A stretch of DNA of 64,000 bases from Kitasatospora sp. MAA4 (GTDB taxonomy: Bacteria > Actinomycetota > Actinomycetes > Streptomycetales > Streptomycetaceae). The stretch is taken from the NCBI RefSeq assembly GCF_029893355.1, contig NZ_JARZAI010000027.1, positions 1 through 64,000 on the forward strand, in the 5' to 3' direction. The stretch's first letter is position 1. Every line of letters begins with the position of its first letter. Under the pieces are notes generated by a model. That model saw only the letters and a program-made list of their open reading frames with translations. It was not told the origin of the DNA and searched no databases. Positions 42,961-52,087 of this stretch are shown piece after piece. The position numbers and the translations under genes were made by a program.

Positions 42961-44049
42961 GTGGAGGAACTGCTGGAACGCCTCTCGGCGGTCGACCCGG
43001 CCGCCGAGAGCGCGGTGCGGGTGATCGCGTACTTCGACGCCCTGGTGGCGGCCCGGGCGGGCTTGGACCCGTTCGTCCGCGCCGCCGCCGTCCTCACCGG
43101 CTGCCCGGCCGGCCTGCACGACCCGGACCGCCACGTCCACCTGCGCATCCACCCCGACGGACATCGCCTCGATCCCGGCCCGGCGGACCGGACCTGGCCC
43201 TCCGTACGGCTGGCTGACACGGCCGACGGACACGTCTGGATCGAACGTACGGGCGAGTCGGCGCGCGTCGACGCCATCATCCTCGAACGGCTGGCCGCCG
43301 GCGTCGGCATCGTGCTGGACCGGACCCGCGGCCGGGCGCCCGCCTGGGATCCGGCCGGGGTCGAGACGCTGCTCACCCCCGGCACCGACCCGGTCGTCCG
43401 GGCCCGCGCCGCGCGCCGCCTCACCATCCCCGCCGACCTGCGGGTCCGGGCCGTGGCCGCGCTCGCGCCGCTCGGCGAGGAACCCCGCTCCGACCGGCCG
43501 ATGGCGTTCGAGAACCCGGTGCTCACCCGCTGGAGCGCCCGGATCGGCCGGGTGACCGCGGCGATCGTGCCCGCCGTCGGCTGCCACGTCCCGTGGCCGG
43601 ACCTCGCCTTCCGCACCGGCCTCGGCCCTGCCGGCACGGTCGCCGACCTGCCGAGATCCTGGGCCGGAGCGGTCGCCGCACTGCGCCTCACCGCGGACGG
43701 GACGCAGCCCCGCCCCGGCCCCCGGCACCTGCGCCACGACGACCTCGGCGGCCTGGCCCTGCTCGCCGAACGGCTGGCGGCCCCCGACGCGTTGATCGAC
43801 GATGTCCGGGCCCTGCGAGCGGCCGAGGGCGCGGCGCCGGGCTCGCTGGAGACGCTCACCGTCCTGGCCGAGCAGAGCAGCCTGCGCCAGGCGGCCGCCG
43901 CCCTGCACGTCCACCACTCGACGCTCCAGGCGCGGCTGCCGTCGCTGGAGGCGGCGCTGGACTACCCGCTGAGCACCGCGCCCGGCCGCTCGCGCCTGGC
44001 CCTGGCGCTGGCCCTGCACCGGATCCACCTCAGCGGCCCGCTGCCCTGA
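42961..44049 (+). CDS. PucR-type HTH regulator
   Basis: A 362-residue regulator. The C-terminal 60 residues form the PucR/CdaR helix-turn-helix (LETLTVLAEQSSLRQAAAALHVHHSTLQARL); the N-terminal part carries a GAF-like sensing region (DGHVWIERTGESAR, DAIILERLAAGVGIVLDR). AAGGAGG stands six bases before the GTG at 42961. It is divergent from the esterase gene across 159 bp, pointing to local control; the ligand may be the esterase substrate or product. Confidence 0.87.
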   Translation: MEELLERLSAVDPAAESAVRVIAYFDALVAARAGLDPFVRAAAVLTGCPAGLHDPDRHVHLRIHPDGHRLDPGPADRTWPSVRLADTADGHVWIERTGESARVDAIILERLAAGVGIVLDRTRGRAPAWDPAGVETLLTPGTDPVVRARAARRLTIPADLRVRAVAALAPLGEEPRSDRPMAFENPVLTRWSARIGRVTAAIVPAVGCHVPWPDLAFRTGLGPAGTVADLPRSWAGAVAALRLTADGTQPRPGPRHLRHDDLGGLALLAERLAAPDALIDDVRALRAAEGAAPGSLETLTVLAEQSSLRQAAAALHVHHSTLQARLPSLEAALDYPLSTAPGRSRLALALALHRIHLSGPLP

Positions 44050-44063
44050 CCCGCCGGAATGGC

Positions 44064-44867
44064 TCAGGAGCCGGCCAGCACCAGCTCGCGCACGTACTCG
44101 CGAGCGGTCTCGGCGGCCTCGGCCGGGAGCATCGCGTCGGTCACCCAGGTGTCCACCTCGGCCAACTCGGCGAAGGTGGAGAGCCCCACGGTGGCCCACT
44201 TGGTGTGGTCGGCCACGACCACCACGCGGCGGGCGGAGGCCACGAAGTTCCGGTTGGTCTCCGCCTCGGCGAGGTTCGGCGTGGAGAGCCCGGCCTCCGG
44301 GGAGAGCCCGTGGGTGCCGAGGAAGAGCAGGTCGAAGTGGAGCGAGCGGATCGCCCGGTCCGCGACCGGCCCGACCAGCGAGTCGGACGGCGTCCGGACG
44401 CCGCCGGTCAGCACCACGGTGCTGCCGACCCCCTCGCCCTGCTGCTTGGCCCGCTCGAAGACGTCGGCGACCCGCACCGAGTTGGTCACCACGGTCAGCT
44501 GCCCCACCTGGGTGAGGTGCTGGGCCAGCGCGAAGGTGGTGGTGCCACCGGAGAGCGCGATCGCGCTGCCGGGCGTCACCAGGGCGGCCGCCGCGCGGGC
44601 GATCTCCTCCTTGGCGGACAGCTCCAGCGACGACTTCGCCTCGAACCCGGGCTCGTGCGTGCGGGCCTCTTCGACCGGCACCGCGCCGCCGTGCACCTTC
44701 TCGATCGCGCCGATCTTCGCCAGCGCGTCGAGGTCACGGCGGATCGTCATGTCCGACACGTTCAGCCGCCGGGTCAGTTCGTTGACCCGCACGCCACCGC
44801 GCCGGCGCACCTCGTCCAGGATCATCGCCCGGCGCTGCTCGGCGAGCAGGTTGCTGTTGTCGGCCAC
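44064..44867 (-). CDS. DeoR/GlpR family transcriptional regulator
   Basis: A 267-residue DeoR repressor. The helix-turn-helix is RRAMILDEVRRRGGVRVNELTRRLNVSDMTIRRDLD; the sensor domain follows with ALSGGTTTFALAQHL, VTNSVRVADVF, TGGVRTPSDSLVGP and FLGTHGLSPEAGLSTPN, which bind a phosphorylated sugar. No sugar operon is adjacent, so its targets lie elsewhere or it controls itself. Convergent with the PucR-type gene, 14 bp away. Confidence 0.95.
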   Translation of the reverse strand: MADNSNLLAEQRRAMILDEVRRRGGVRVNELTRRLNVSDMTIRRDLDALAKIGAIEKVHGGAVPVEEARTHEPGFEAKSSLELSAKEEIARAAAALVTPGSAIALSGGTTTFALAQHLTQVGQLTVVTNSVRVADVFERAKQQGEGVGSTVVLTGGVRTPSDSLVGPVADRAIRSLHFDLLFLGTHGLSPEAGLSTPNLAEAETNRNFVASARRVVVVADHTKWATVGLSTFAELAEVDTWVTDAMLPAEAAETAREYVRELVLAGS

Positions 44868-45005
44868 GTACGCCGCCCCGCCTCTCAGTGATCCAACCGT
44901 TCAGCCCATCCTGCCACGATCGGACCGGGCACCGGGACACTCGGACGAAGATCAGCCCGGTATCCGGCGCCCGGCGGACCCCGCGGTCCAACGTGGCGGC
45001 TCCGG

Positions 45006-47408
45006 TCAGGAGTTCCTGGGGAGCGGAAGAGGCAGCGGAAGGTCGGCGGGAACCAGCAGCTGGAGGTCCTGCGTGGAGGGGTCGGGCAGCTGGGCCACCC
45101 GCATCGCGTGCCGCTCCACCATGGTCTCGAAGACCTGCCGAGCAGTGCGCCCGTTACCGAAGTTGGGCCCCCGGTGCAGCGTGGAGAAGTGGCCGAGCAG
45201 CGCCTCCGCGGTCGTCTCGGCGAGCTCGTACTCGTGCTCCAGGCACTGGGTGCGGGCGATCTCCAGCAGCTCGGCGTCCGAGTAGTCGGGGAACGCGACG
45301 GTGCGTGAGAAGCGCGAGGAGACACCGGGGTTGGCGGAGAGGAAGCGCTCCATCTCGGCGGTGTAGCCGGCGACGATCACCACCACCTCGTCGCGGTGGT
45401 CCTCCATGAGCTTGACCAGGGTGTCGATCGCCTCCCGCCCGAAGTCCCGGGCGCCGTCCTCGGGGGCCAGCGCGTACGCCTCGTCGATGAACAGCACACC
45501 GCCTCTGGCCTGGTCGAACGCGGCCTGGGTACGGATCGCGGTGGAGCCGATGTGCTCGCCGACCAGGTCCACCCGGGCCACCTCCACCAGGTGCCCGCGC
45601 TGGAGCACCCCCAGTGAGGCGAGGATCTCACCGTAGAGCCGGGCCACCGTGGTCTTGCCGGTGCCGGGGGAGCCGGTGAAGACCAGGTGCCGCCGCAGCG
45701 AGGGCGCCTTGAGACCGGCCTGCCGGCGGCGGCGGCCGACCGCGATCAGGTCGATCAGGGTGCGCACCTCCTGCTTCACGGTGGCCAGGCCGATCAGCGC
45801 GTCCAGTTCGGCCAGTGCCTCGTCGGCCGGGCGGCAGTCCGGGATCGGCGCGATCTGGGCCAGCGGCGCGAGCGCGGGCGTGCTGGTCAGCTGGGCCGTG
45901 CGCGGCGCCGGGAGGGTCTCGGACGCCGGCGCGCTGGGCGCGATGTCGTCCGAGGTGCAGGCCTCCACCACCGGGCCCGGCTCGGAGAACTCGAAGCCCG
46001 CCCGGGCGTTCTGTTCGGCCCGGCAGCGGGTCAGCGCGCTGCGGCAGCCGTCGATGATGTGGAACCCGAAGCCGTTGCCCTGGGTCACCCGGCAGTCCTC
46101 GAAACTGCCGCGCCCCTGGGCCGAGACGTAGACCGCGGCCTCCGCACTGCCGCGCACCACGCAGTCGCGCAGCACCGGGTCGGCGCCCTTGGTGACGATC
46201 ACCCCGGTCGCCACGTCGGAGATCTCACAGCCCGTCAGCAGCCCGCCGCTGCCGTGGTCGCGGAACCACATCCCGGTCCCGGCCTGCTGCACCCGGCAGC
46301 GCTCCAGCGCGACCGAGGCGCCCGAGCTGACCGAGACCGCCGAGCTGCGGATCCGGCTGAACGAGGTGTCGGTCACGGTGGCCCGGGAGTCCCGGTCCAG
46401 CACGAAGAGCGCGTCGGGCAGGTCGTGCAGCGAGCAGTCGGCCAGCGTGAGCTGCGCGCCGTCGCTGACCCAGATCGCCGGGTAGTCCCCGGTGCTGTCC
46501 TCGATCTCGCATCCGGTGGCCTCGGCCCGGGTGCCCGGGTCCCAGACCGAGAGCGCGCCCCGGCCGAAGGCCCGGATGTTGGTCTGTTCCAGTGTCAGCA
46601 GCGAACGGCCGCGCAGGTCGGCGGCGTTCTCCGGCAGATCGTGCAACCGGCAGCCGACCAGCGTCAGTTCGGCCTCGGTGTCCAATGTCAGGCCGTTGCC
46701 GGTGACCCGGTGGATCTCGCACTCCGTCAGCCGGCCGACCGACTTGGACTCGGCCTGCACCCCGCTGCCGCGGATCTCGTAGATCTCACACCCCGTCAGC
46801 TCGGCCCGGCTGCCGGCGTCGGTGAGCAGTACGCCGGCGCCGGCAGCGTGGTGCAGCCGGCAGCGGGTCAGCCGCGCGCTCGCGCCCTCCAGGACGGCGA
46901 GTCCGGCCTGGCCGGCGGCGGAGACCTCGCACTCCTCGAAGGCGGCGCTCGCCCCGCCGCGCAGGCGCAGGCCGAGGCCCGCCGGGTTGGCCACCGTGCA
47001 GCCCGACAGCACGGGGTCGGCCCGGTCGTCCACCTCGATGCCGACGGCGGAGTGGGTGTCCACCCGGCAGCCGGTCAGCCGGGCGGTGGCCTCCGGGCCG
47101 GTGACCAGGACGGCGGCGGCCGAACTGTCGTAGCCCTCGATCAGCAGGTCGCGCACGGTGGCGGCCGCGGTGATGGTGAGCGTGACGCCGGAGGGCGGGT
47201 CCAGGCGTACGGTGCCGGGGCCTTCGGCGGGCTGCAGGGTGACGGGCTTGTCCAGGACGACGTTCTCCCGGAACACCCCGGGGCGCAGCGTGAGGGTGTC
47301 GCCCGGCTCGGCGGCGGCCAGCGCCTCGGCCAGCGTCTCGTACTCCCCGGCGCGACGCCGCCAGCGCGAGCCGCTGTCCTGCGTGACCCGGACTCTGTGC
47401 TCACCCAT
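45006..47408 (-). CDS. right-handed beta-helix protein fused to a CbxX/EccA-type AAA+ ATPase
   Basis: An 800-residue two-part protein. Residues about 20-510 are a parallel beta-helix of many short turns (repeats such as LTGCEIxxxxGxGVxV), starting with a DUF1565-like YETLAEALAAAEPGDTLTLRPGVF. Residues about 555-795 are an AAA+ ATPase of the CbxX/CfxQ family: Walker A FTGSPGTGKTT, Walker B GVLFIDEAYAL, sensor VIVAGYTAEM and arginine finger region SRFSRTVAF. The ATPase resembles EccA of type VII secretion and rubisco activase CbxX. A beta-helix in cis could be the binding platform for the ATPase's client. ATG at 47408. No ESX genes are adjacent. Confidence 0.9.
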   Translation of the reverse strand: MGEHRVRVTQDSGSRWRRRAGEYETLAEALAAAEPGDTLTLRPGVFRENVVLDKPVTLQPAEGPGTVRLDPPSGVTLTITAAATVRDLLIEGYDSSAAAVLVTGPEATARLTGCRVDTHSAVGIEVDDRADPVLSGCTVANPAGLGLRLRGGASAAFEECEVSAAGQAGLAVLEGASARLTRCRLHHAAGAGVLLTDAGSRAELTGCEIYEIRGSGVQAESKSVGRLTECEIHRVTGNGLTLDTEAELTLVGCRLHDLPENAADLRGRSLLTLEQTNIRAFGRGALSVWDPGTRAEATGCEIEDSTGDYPAIWVSDGAQLTLADCSLHDLPDALFVLDRDSRATVTDTSFSRIRSSAVSVSSGASVALERCRVQQAGTGMWFRDHGSGGLLTGCEISDVATGVIVTKGADPVLRDCVVRGSAEAAVYVSAQGRGSFEDCRVTQGNGFGFHIIDGCRSALTRCRAEQNARAGFEFSEPGPVVEACTSDDIAPSAPASETLPAPRTAQLTSTPALAPLAQIAPIPDCRPADEALAELDALIGLATVKQEVRTLIDLIAVGRRRRQAGLKAPSLRRHLVFTGSPGTGKTTVARLYGEILASLGVLQRGHLVEVARVDLVGEHIGSTAIRTQAAFDQARGGVLFIDEAYALAPEDGARDFGREAIDTLVKLMEDHRDEVVVIVAGYTAEMERFLSANPGVSSRFSRTVAFPDYSDAELLEIARTQCLEHEYELAETTAEALLGHFSTLHRGPNFGNGRTARQVFETMVERHAMRVAQLPDPSTQDLQLLVPADLPLPLPLPRNS

Positions 47409-47513
47409 GACGCTCCGTCGCCCTCGCCCTCTGCCGCTCGCCACCCGTAGTCGGCCCACCGTAGCGCGCTCCGCGACGCGCCCGTGCCAGCCGATCTTTC
47501 ATGCAGCAGGACG

Positions 47514-48383
47514 TCAGGCGGCGGGCAGCCGTTCCCCGCGCTCCAGTACGGTGACCTGGTCTCCCACCCGGACGGTGCCCAGGATGTCGCCGGTCACCCC
47601 GGTGGGGCGTTCGGGGATCAGGTTGACGCCGAACGCGGCCTTCTTGTCCAGGCGGTGGTGCTCGGCCAGCGAGGCGAGCGGTTCGGGGCCCTGGCGCTCG
47701 CCGGTCTCCTGGTCGGTGGTGGTGACCACGCAGCGGCCGCAGAGCTTGACGGCCCGGAAGGTGAGCTCGCCTATCGCCACCCGCCGCCAGCCGTCCTCCT
47801 CCCACTCCTCGGTGCCGTCGACCACCAGGTTGGGGCGGAACCGCTCCATCGGCAGGGCCGGCGCGCCCTTGGCGGTCATCCAGGTGTTGAGCGCGGCCAG
47901 CGAGGCCGTGCTGGTGGCGAGCAGCGGGAACCCGTCGGCCATGCTGACGGTGTCCCCGGGTGCGGAGAAGTTCTCGTTGACCGGCCGGGCCAGCGGGTCG
48001 TCCAGGTGCAGCAGGCGGACGTGCGCCAGCCGCTCCGGGAGGCGCTCGGCGAACCAGAGCCGGGCCTTCTCCTCGGCCTCGGCGGCGGCGAACCGGGAGC
48101 CGAAGACGTCGCCGACGGCGGGCTGAGCCGCGCCGGAGGGAGCCGGGACGCGCAGCCGGTCGCCCTCGGGGGAGGTCACCAGGAGGGCGCCGTCCTCGTC
48201 GAACCCGGTGCGGAACCGGGCCAGCGAGGGTGCGTCGCGCTGGGTGATGGCCTTGCCGTCCTGGCCGGCGAGCATCCAGCGCCGGTCGCCGGTCAGGCCC
48301 CAGGGCTCGACGGTGGCGGCGGCGGGGTTCTGCCGGTACATCGACTTGACGGGGTAGCGGTGCAGACCGGTGAGGAGAGGCAT
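47514..48383 (-). CDS. MOSC domain protein
   Basis: A 289-residue MOSC protein of the mARC/YcbX type: an N-terminal beta-barrel (LHRYPVKSMYRQ, GLTGDRRWMLAG) and the C-terminal MOSC domain with FRPNLVVDG and VKLCGRCVVTTTDQETGE, where the cysteine of LCGRC binds molybdenum cofactor. Such proteins reduce N-hydroxylated compounds or transfer sulfur. The ATG at 48383 gives family length with AGGA upstream. Single gene. Confidence 0.93.
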   Translation of the reverse strand: MPLLTGLHRYPVKSMYRQNPAAATVEPWGLTGDRRWMLAGQDGKAITQRDAPSLARFRTGFDEDGALLVTSPEGDRLRVPAPSGAAQPAVGDVFGSRFAAAEAEEKARLWFAERLPERLAHVRLLHLDDPLARPVNENFSAPGDTVSMADGFPLLATSTASLAALNTWMTAKGAPALPMERFRPNLVVDGTEEWEEDGWRRVAIGELTFRAVKLCGRCVVTTTDQETGERQGPEPLASLAEHHRLDKKAAFGVNLIPERPTGVTGDILGTVRVGDQVTVLERGERLPAA

Positions 48384-48434
48384 ACCGTCATCCTGCCAGG
48401 CTCCGGCCGGTGCGTCCGGGGTCGGGGGTACGCG

Positions 48435-48481
48435 CACGGGCCGCCCGGAACACCGTACTGCGGTGCTCCGGACGGCCCGTG
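48435..48481 (-). terminator. terminator of the Gln/Pro-rich protein gene
   Basis: CACGGGCCG (48435-48443) pairs with CGGCCCGTG (48473-48481), extended by an inner CCGGAACACCG/CGGTGCTCCGG stem. Lies 30 bp beyond the stop of the gene ending at 48511. Confidence 0.85.
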
Positions 48482-48510
48482 GATGACCGATCCCCCCTCG
48501 ATCCCTTCGG

Positions 48511-49158
48511 TCAGTAAGCCTGCCCCTGATGGGGCTGCGCCTGCTGGCCGTACTGCTGCTGTTGCTGGTACCCCTGCTGGCCCTGCTGGTTGAACTGGCC
48601 CTGCCCGAACTGCCCCTGGCCGAACTGGCTCTGGCCGAACTGCCCCTGCGCGTACTGCTGTTGCGGGGGCTGCTGCTGGGAGGGCTGGCCGGGCTGCTGG
48701 AAGAACTGCGGCGGCGGCACCGGGCGGACGGGCGCCACCGGGGCCGGCGGTGAGGGGCGGAACCCGCCCTGGGTGTCCCAGGGTTGCGGCGAGGCGTAGC
48801 CCTGCTGCGGCTGCTGGGCGGGCACGCGCGGTCCGGGCAGGTACGGCTGGCCGCCGTAACCGGGCACCGGGGGCTGCGGCGTGGCGTACGAAGGAGCCGG
48901 GTACGTACTGCCGGTGCCGGTACCCGGTCCCAGAGCGAGCCGGGCCGGCGGCAGGGCCGGCAGCAGGCTGGTGCTCTCCAGCGCCGAGCCGAAGCCCGGG
49001 GCGGGTTGGTAGGGGGCCGGGGGTAGCGCGGCCGGCACGTTGATCGGCGCGATCTGGGGGACTCCGCGCTCTGCGACCAAGCTGTCGTAGATGGGCGTGC
49101 CCGACGAAAAGGACGGAGCGTAGTAGCCGACTCCGTCGTAGGAGCGGGGCGAGGTCAT
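48511..49158 (-). CDS. Gln/Pro/Gly-rich protein (DUF6643-like)
   Basis: A 215-residue protein of low complexity. The first 50 residues are conserved-looking (SYDGVGYYAPSFSSGTPIYDS); then comes a proline-rich middle and a C-terminus of tandem GQFGQ-like units and glutamine runs. I recall similar proteins in Streptomyces (DUF6643). No signal or membrane segment; likely intrinsically disordered. I chose ATG 49158, before which the sequence is non-coding. Function unknown. Confidence 0.8.
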   Translation of the reverse strand: MTSPRSYDGVGYYAPSFSSGTPIYDSLVAERGVPQIAPINVPAALPPAPYQPAPGFGSALESTSLLPALPPARLALGPGTGTGSTYPAPSYATPQPPVPGYGGQPYLPGPRVPAQQPQQGYASPQPWDTQGGFRPSPPAPVAPVRPVPPPQFFQQPGQPSQQQPPQQQYAQGQFGQSQFGQGQFGQGQFNQQGQQGYQQQQQYGQQAQPHQGQAY

Positions 49159-49317
49159 GGGGCATACCGTAAGCCCAGAATGTGGCACTTGAGGAGTGTG
49201 AGGGGGCTGCAGTTCGAGTGTTTACACAGTCTTCGCTCGCGCAAAGACCCCAAATGTCGAAATATCGGGCATTTCGCGGACGATTTCCGGTCGTTCGGAC
49301 CCCGAGAACAGCTGAGC

Positions 49318-49336
49318 CCCCCCGGGTTCCGGGGGG
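49318..49336 (-). terminator. possible terminator downstream of mscL
   Basis: Eight-bp stem CCCCCCGG/CCGGGGGG with a three-base loop, 86 bp beyond the mscL stop and upstream of the Gln/Pro-rich gene. The distance and lack of a T tract make it uncertain. Confidence 0.4.
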
Positions 49337-49421
49337 CCCAACGTGGCCTAAGCTGGCCTCATCACCGACCACGGCATCGCTCTGCCGTGTCCCGGCTCAC
49401 CCGTTTGGATGAATCACCAGG

Positions 49422-49862
49422 TCAGCTGTTCTGCAGCGCCTGCGCGGGGAACCCCGGCAGCGGGGTCAGCTCGGAGGTGCAGAACGAGCAGCGGACGGCC
49501 GCGGCCGGAATGCGACTCAGGCACTGGGGGCAGTCGGCCTTCGGCTGCTCGGCGGGCTTGGTCTCGAAGCGGGCCTGCAGCTTGCCGACCGGCAGGACGA
49601 CGGCGAAGTAGATCACCGCGGCGATCAGCAGGAAGCTGATCAGCGCGTTGAGGAACGCGCCGTACGGGAAGGCGGTGCCGCCGACCTCGAAGGTCTTCTG
49701 GGTGAAGTCGCCGATGGTGCCGGTCGCGACGCCGATCAATGGCGTCAGGAACGCCGTGACGAAGCCGGTGACGACGGCGGTGAAGGCCGCACCGATGACG
49801 ATACCGACGGCCAGGTCTACTACGTTTCCGCGCAGCAGAAAGCTGCGGAAGCCCTTGAACAC
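49422..49862 (-). CDS. mscL: large-conductance mechanosensitive channel with zinc-ribbon tail
   Basis: A 146-residue MscL. Core: FKGFRSFLLRGNVVDLAVGIVIGAAFTAVV (N-helix and TM1) and PYGAFLNALISFLLIAAVIYFAVVLPV (TM2). The channel opens under membrane tension to release solutes on osmotic down-shock. The C-terminus differs from E. coli MscL: instead of the charged bundle it ends with CPQCLSRIPAAAVRCSFC, a zinc-ribbon-like pair of CXXC motifs. ATG at 49862. Confidence 0.95.
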   Translation of the reverse strand: MFKGFRSFLLRGNVVDLAVGIVIGAAFTAVVTGFVTAFLTPLIGVATGTIGDFTQKTFEVGGTAFPYGAFLNALISFLLIAAVIYFAVVLPVGKLQARFETKPAEQPKADCPQCLSRIPAAAVRCSFCTSELTPLPGFPAQALQNS

Positions 49863-49888
49863 GGCGCTGAACTCCAGATGGATCGACG

Positions 49889-49909
49889 GGGGGTGATGAC
49901 CTCACCCCC
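49889..49909 (-). terminator. hairpin between glycosyltransferase and mscL
   Basis: GGGGGTGA/TCACCCCC, 8-bp stem, 5-base loop, about 100 bp after the glycosyltransferase stop and 27 bp before mscL. It may end the former or sit in the leader of the latter. Confidence 0.45.
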
Positions 49910-50010
49910 TCGGTCCGCCATCCTGGCCAACCGGAGGCAGCGCGGTCCAACCCGCCTCACCCGCTTCGGCTAACCGGGAAACCGAAGTTGACGATCCATC
50001 AGGGGTGGGA

Positions 50011-51204
50011 TCAGAGCGTCCGTGCACGCACCTGTGCCGCCGTTGCCCGCCGGGAGTCGAGCGAGCGCTCGTAGAAGTCCACCATCTGCGCGGTGACCTG
50101 GTGCAGCGTGAAGTTGGTCAGAAAGCGTGCCCTGGCCGCCTGCACCCGGCCGGTCGAGCCGCCCGGGTCGGCGAGCACCGCGTTCAGCGCGGCGGCCAGC
50201 CGCTCGGGGGACTCGGGCGGCACCAGCACCGCGTAGTCCTCCGAGCGCACGGTCTCGCGCAGCGCGGGAACGTCGGAGCAGACCAGCGGCACGCCGACGC
50301 CCATCGCCTCCATCGCGGCGCTGCCCAGGCCCTCCCAGCGGGACGGCACGGTGAACACGTCGGCCGCGGCCATCAGGTCGAAGACGTCGCCGCGCGGCCC
50401 GAGGAACCGCACCCGCGCGGGCCCGCCGGCGGCCGCGGCCAGCGCGTGCAGCCGCTCGCTCTCCGGCCCCGGATCCCCGGCCAGCAGCAGCACGGCTCCC
50501 GGCGTGCCGCGCAGCACCCGCGGCCAGGCGGTGAGCAGCACGTCGAGCCCCTTCTGGTACACCTGGCGCGCCGCCGCCAGGACGATCGGGGTGTCCGGCG
50601 GCAGGTCGAGCCCGGCCCGCACGGCCGCCCGCCGCTCGGCGGTGACGGTGCCCAGCAGTTCCGGGTCGCGCCCGGCCGGTACCACGTCGATCCGGCCGGC
50701 CGGGATCCGCAGCCGGCCCGCCATCGCGCCCGCCACGTGCCGGGTCAGCGCGTGGAAGCGGCGGGTGCCCTGCGCGGTCGCGGCGTCCACCGCCTGCGCG
50801 GCCCGCACCCGCCACGGGCTCAGCCCGCGCGCGTGCAGGTGCTCGGGCCCGTAGGCGGAGTCGACCAGGCTGGAGACCACCGGCGTGTGGGCGGCCAGCG
50901 CCGCGGCCCGGCCCAGCACGTCCGACTCGTACAGGGTGGTGTGCACCAGATCGGGGCGCCGCTCGCGGACCAGCGCGCGCAGCGCGGCGGCGGTCCGGCC
51001 CCGGCCGCGGTGGTGCACGCCGAAGACCGTGGCGCCCGCGGCGGTCAGCTCCGGCTGGATCCCGTCCGGGGACGCCGTCAGGTACGCGACGTCCAGCCTG
51101 ATGCCCGAGCGCACCAACTGCGGTGCCAGCGCCAGCAGTCCCTGCTCGGCGCCGCCCACCCGGTTGAGGCTGTCGATCACGTAGAGCACATGCATCCGAC
51201 TCAT
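50011..51204 (-). CDS. GT4-type glycosyltransferase
   Basis: A 397-residue GT-B glycosyltransferase. N-terminus VLYVIDSLNRVGGAEQGLLAL is typical of family 4; C-terminal donor site has AARQVYQKGLDVLLTAWP and FTVPSRWEGLGSAAMEAMGVGVPLV with the E-X7-E pattern. Cytoplasmic face enzyme adding a sugar to a lipid- or polymer-linked acceptor. Single gene, divergent from a DsbA-like gene across 238 bp in which no further feature is evident. Confidence 0.92.
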   Translation of the reverse strand: MSRMHVLYVIDSLNRVGGAEQGLLALAPQLVRSGIRLDVAYLTASPDGIQPELTAAGATVFGVHHRGRGRTAAALRALVRERRPDLVHTTLYESDVLGRAAALAAHTPVVSSLVDSAYGPEHLHARGLSPWRVRAAQAVDAATAQGTRRFHALTRHVAGAMAGRLRIPAGRIDVVPAGRDPELLGTVTAERRAAVRAGLDLPPDTPIVLAAARQVYQKGLDVLLTAWPRVLRGTPGAVLLLAGDPGPESERLHALAAAAGGPARVRFLGPRGDVFDLMAAADVFTVPSRWEGLGSAAMEAMGVGVPLVCSDVPALRETVRSEDYAVLVPPESPERLAAALNAVLADPGGSTGRVQAARARFLTNFTLHQVTAQMVDFYERSLDSRRATAAQVRARTL

Positions 51205-51442
51205 CCCCCTGACGTGGCACGTGGTCGGCCTCCCATGCCGGCCCGTGCCCGGGGCCTAGCATCGCAGCCCGGACGGCTCTCCCGCCAGGGAATCCACGGC
51301 GGAAGGTGTCCTGAGGGCAGAGGTCTGGACCTCACTCCGGGCCGCACAGGCGTGCGCCGGCGCGCAACTTCTGTTGCGCCGTTCGGGGGACTTCGCGGCG
51401 CGCAACCGGCCCCGGCGGCCACGGAACTGACACGCTGTCCCC

Positions 51443-52087
51443 ATGAGGTCCGTCTTCCGCATCGCAGCCCTGCTCGTCTCCGCCGGTCTGACCCTCGGGG
51501 TGGCCTCGACACCGGGGTCGGCGGCTGCGGCGGCGAGCGACCCGTACGTGCGCCTCCAGCACCCGCAACCGGTGGCCGATCCGGCCCACCGCGAGGTGGT
51601 CGAGGTCTTCTGGTACGGCTGCGAGCACTCGCGACTGCTGGAGCAGCCGCTGGAGTCCTGGGCCGCGCACCGGCCGAGCGACGTGGTGCTGCACCGGATC
51701 CCCGCCGTCTGGTCCGACAACGCCGACCAGGACGTCCAGCGGGCCCACGCCCGCCTCTTCTACACACTCGACCGGCTCGGCGAGGTGGACCGCCTGCAAC
51801 TCGCCGTCTTCCACGCCGTCCAGGCCGAGGGCCTCGACCTCACCACCGAGGACCTCGCCGCCGGCTGGGCGGCCGGGCAGCAGGTGGACGTGCAGCGGTT
51901 CCGCGCCGCCTACGAGTCCGACGTGGTCGGCCGCGAGACCGCGCAGGCGTCGAAGGAGCTGGCGCGCTACGAGGTCACCGAACTGCCCAGCCTGGTCGTC
52001 CAGGGCAGCTACCGCACCGGGCCGACCCAGGCCGGCGGCGTGGACAGGATGCCCGCCGTGCTGGACGACCTCCTCCAGCACCACTAG
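51443..52087 (+). CDS. secreted DsbA-like protein with a single active-site cysteine
   Basis: A 214-residue thioredoxin-fold protein of the DsbA branch. Residues 1-30 are a signal peptide (MRSVFRIAALLVSAGL, ending SAAAAA). The site that is CPHC in DsbA reads CEHS (Cys60, Ser63) in FWYGCEHSRLLEQPL, so it cannot form the usual disulfide; the cis-proline loop (VTELPSLVV) is kept. It may act as a monothiol isomerase or chaperone. Its stop overlaps the convergent HpnB-like gene by 4 bp. Confidence 0.88.
   Translation: MRSVFRIAALLVSAGLTLGVASTPGSAAAAASDPYVRLQHPQPVADPAHREVVEVFWYGCEHSRLLEQPLESWAAHRPSDVVLHRIPAVWSDNADQDVQRAHARLFYTLDRLGEVDRLQLAVFHAVQAEGLDLTTEDLAAGWAAGQQVDVQRFRAAYESDVVGRETAQASKELARYEVTELPSLVVQGSYRTGPTQAGGVDRMPAVLDDLLQHH

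Noticed and set aside
48511-49158. CRISPR-like or satellite repeat because of repeated CTGGCCGAACTG units
   Set aside because: These are codons of GQFGQ repeats in a low-complexity protein, with no spacers.
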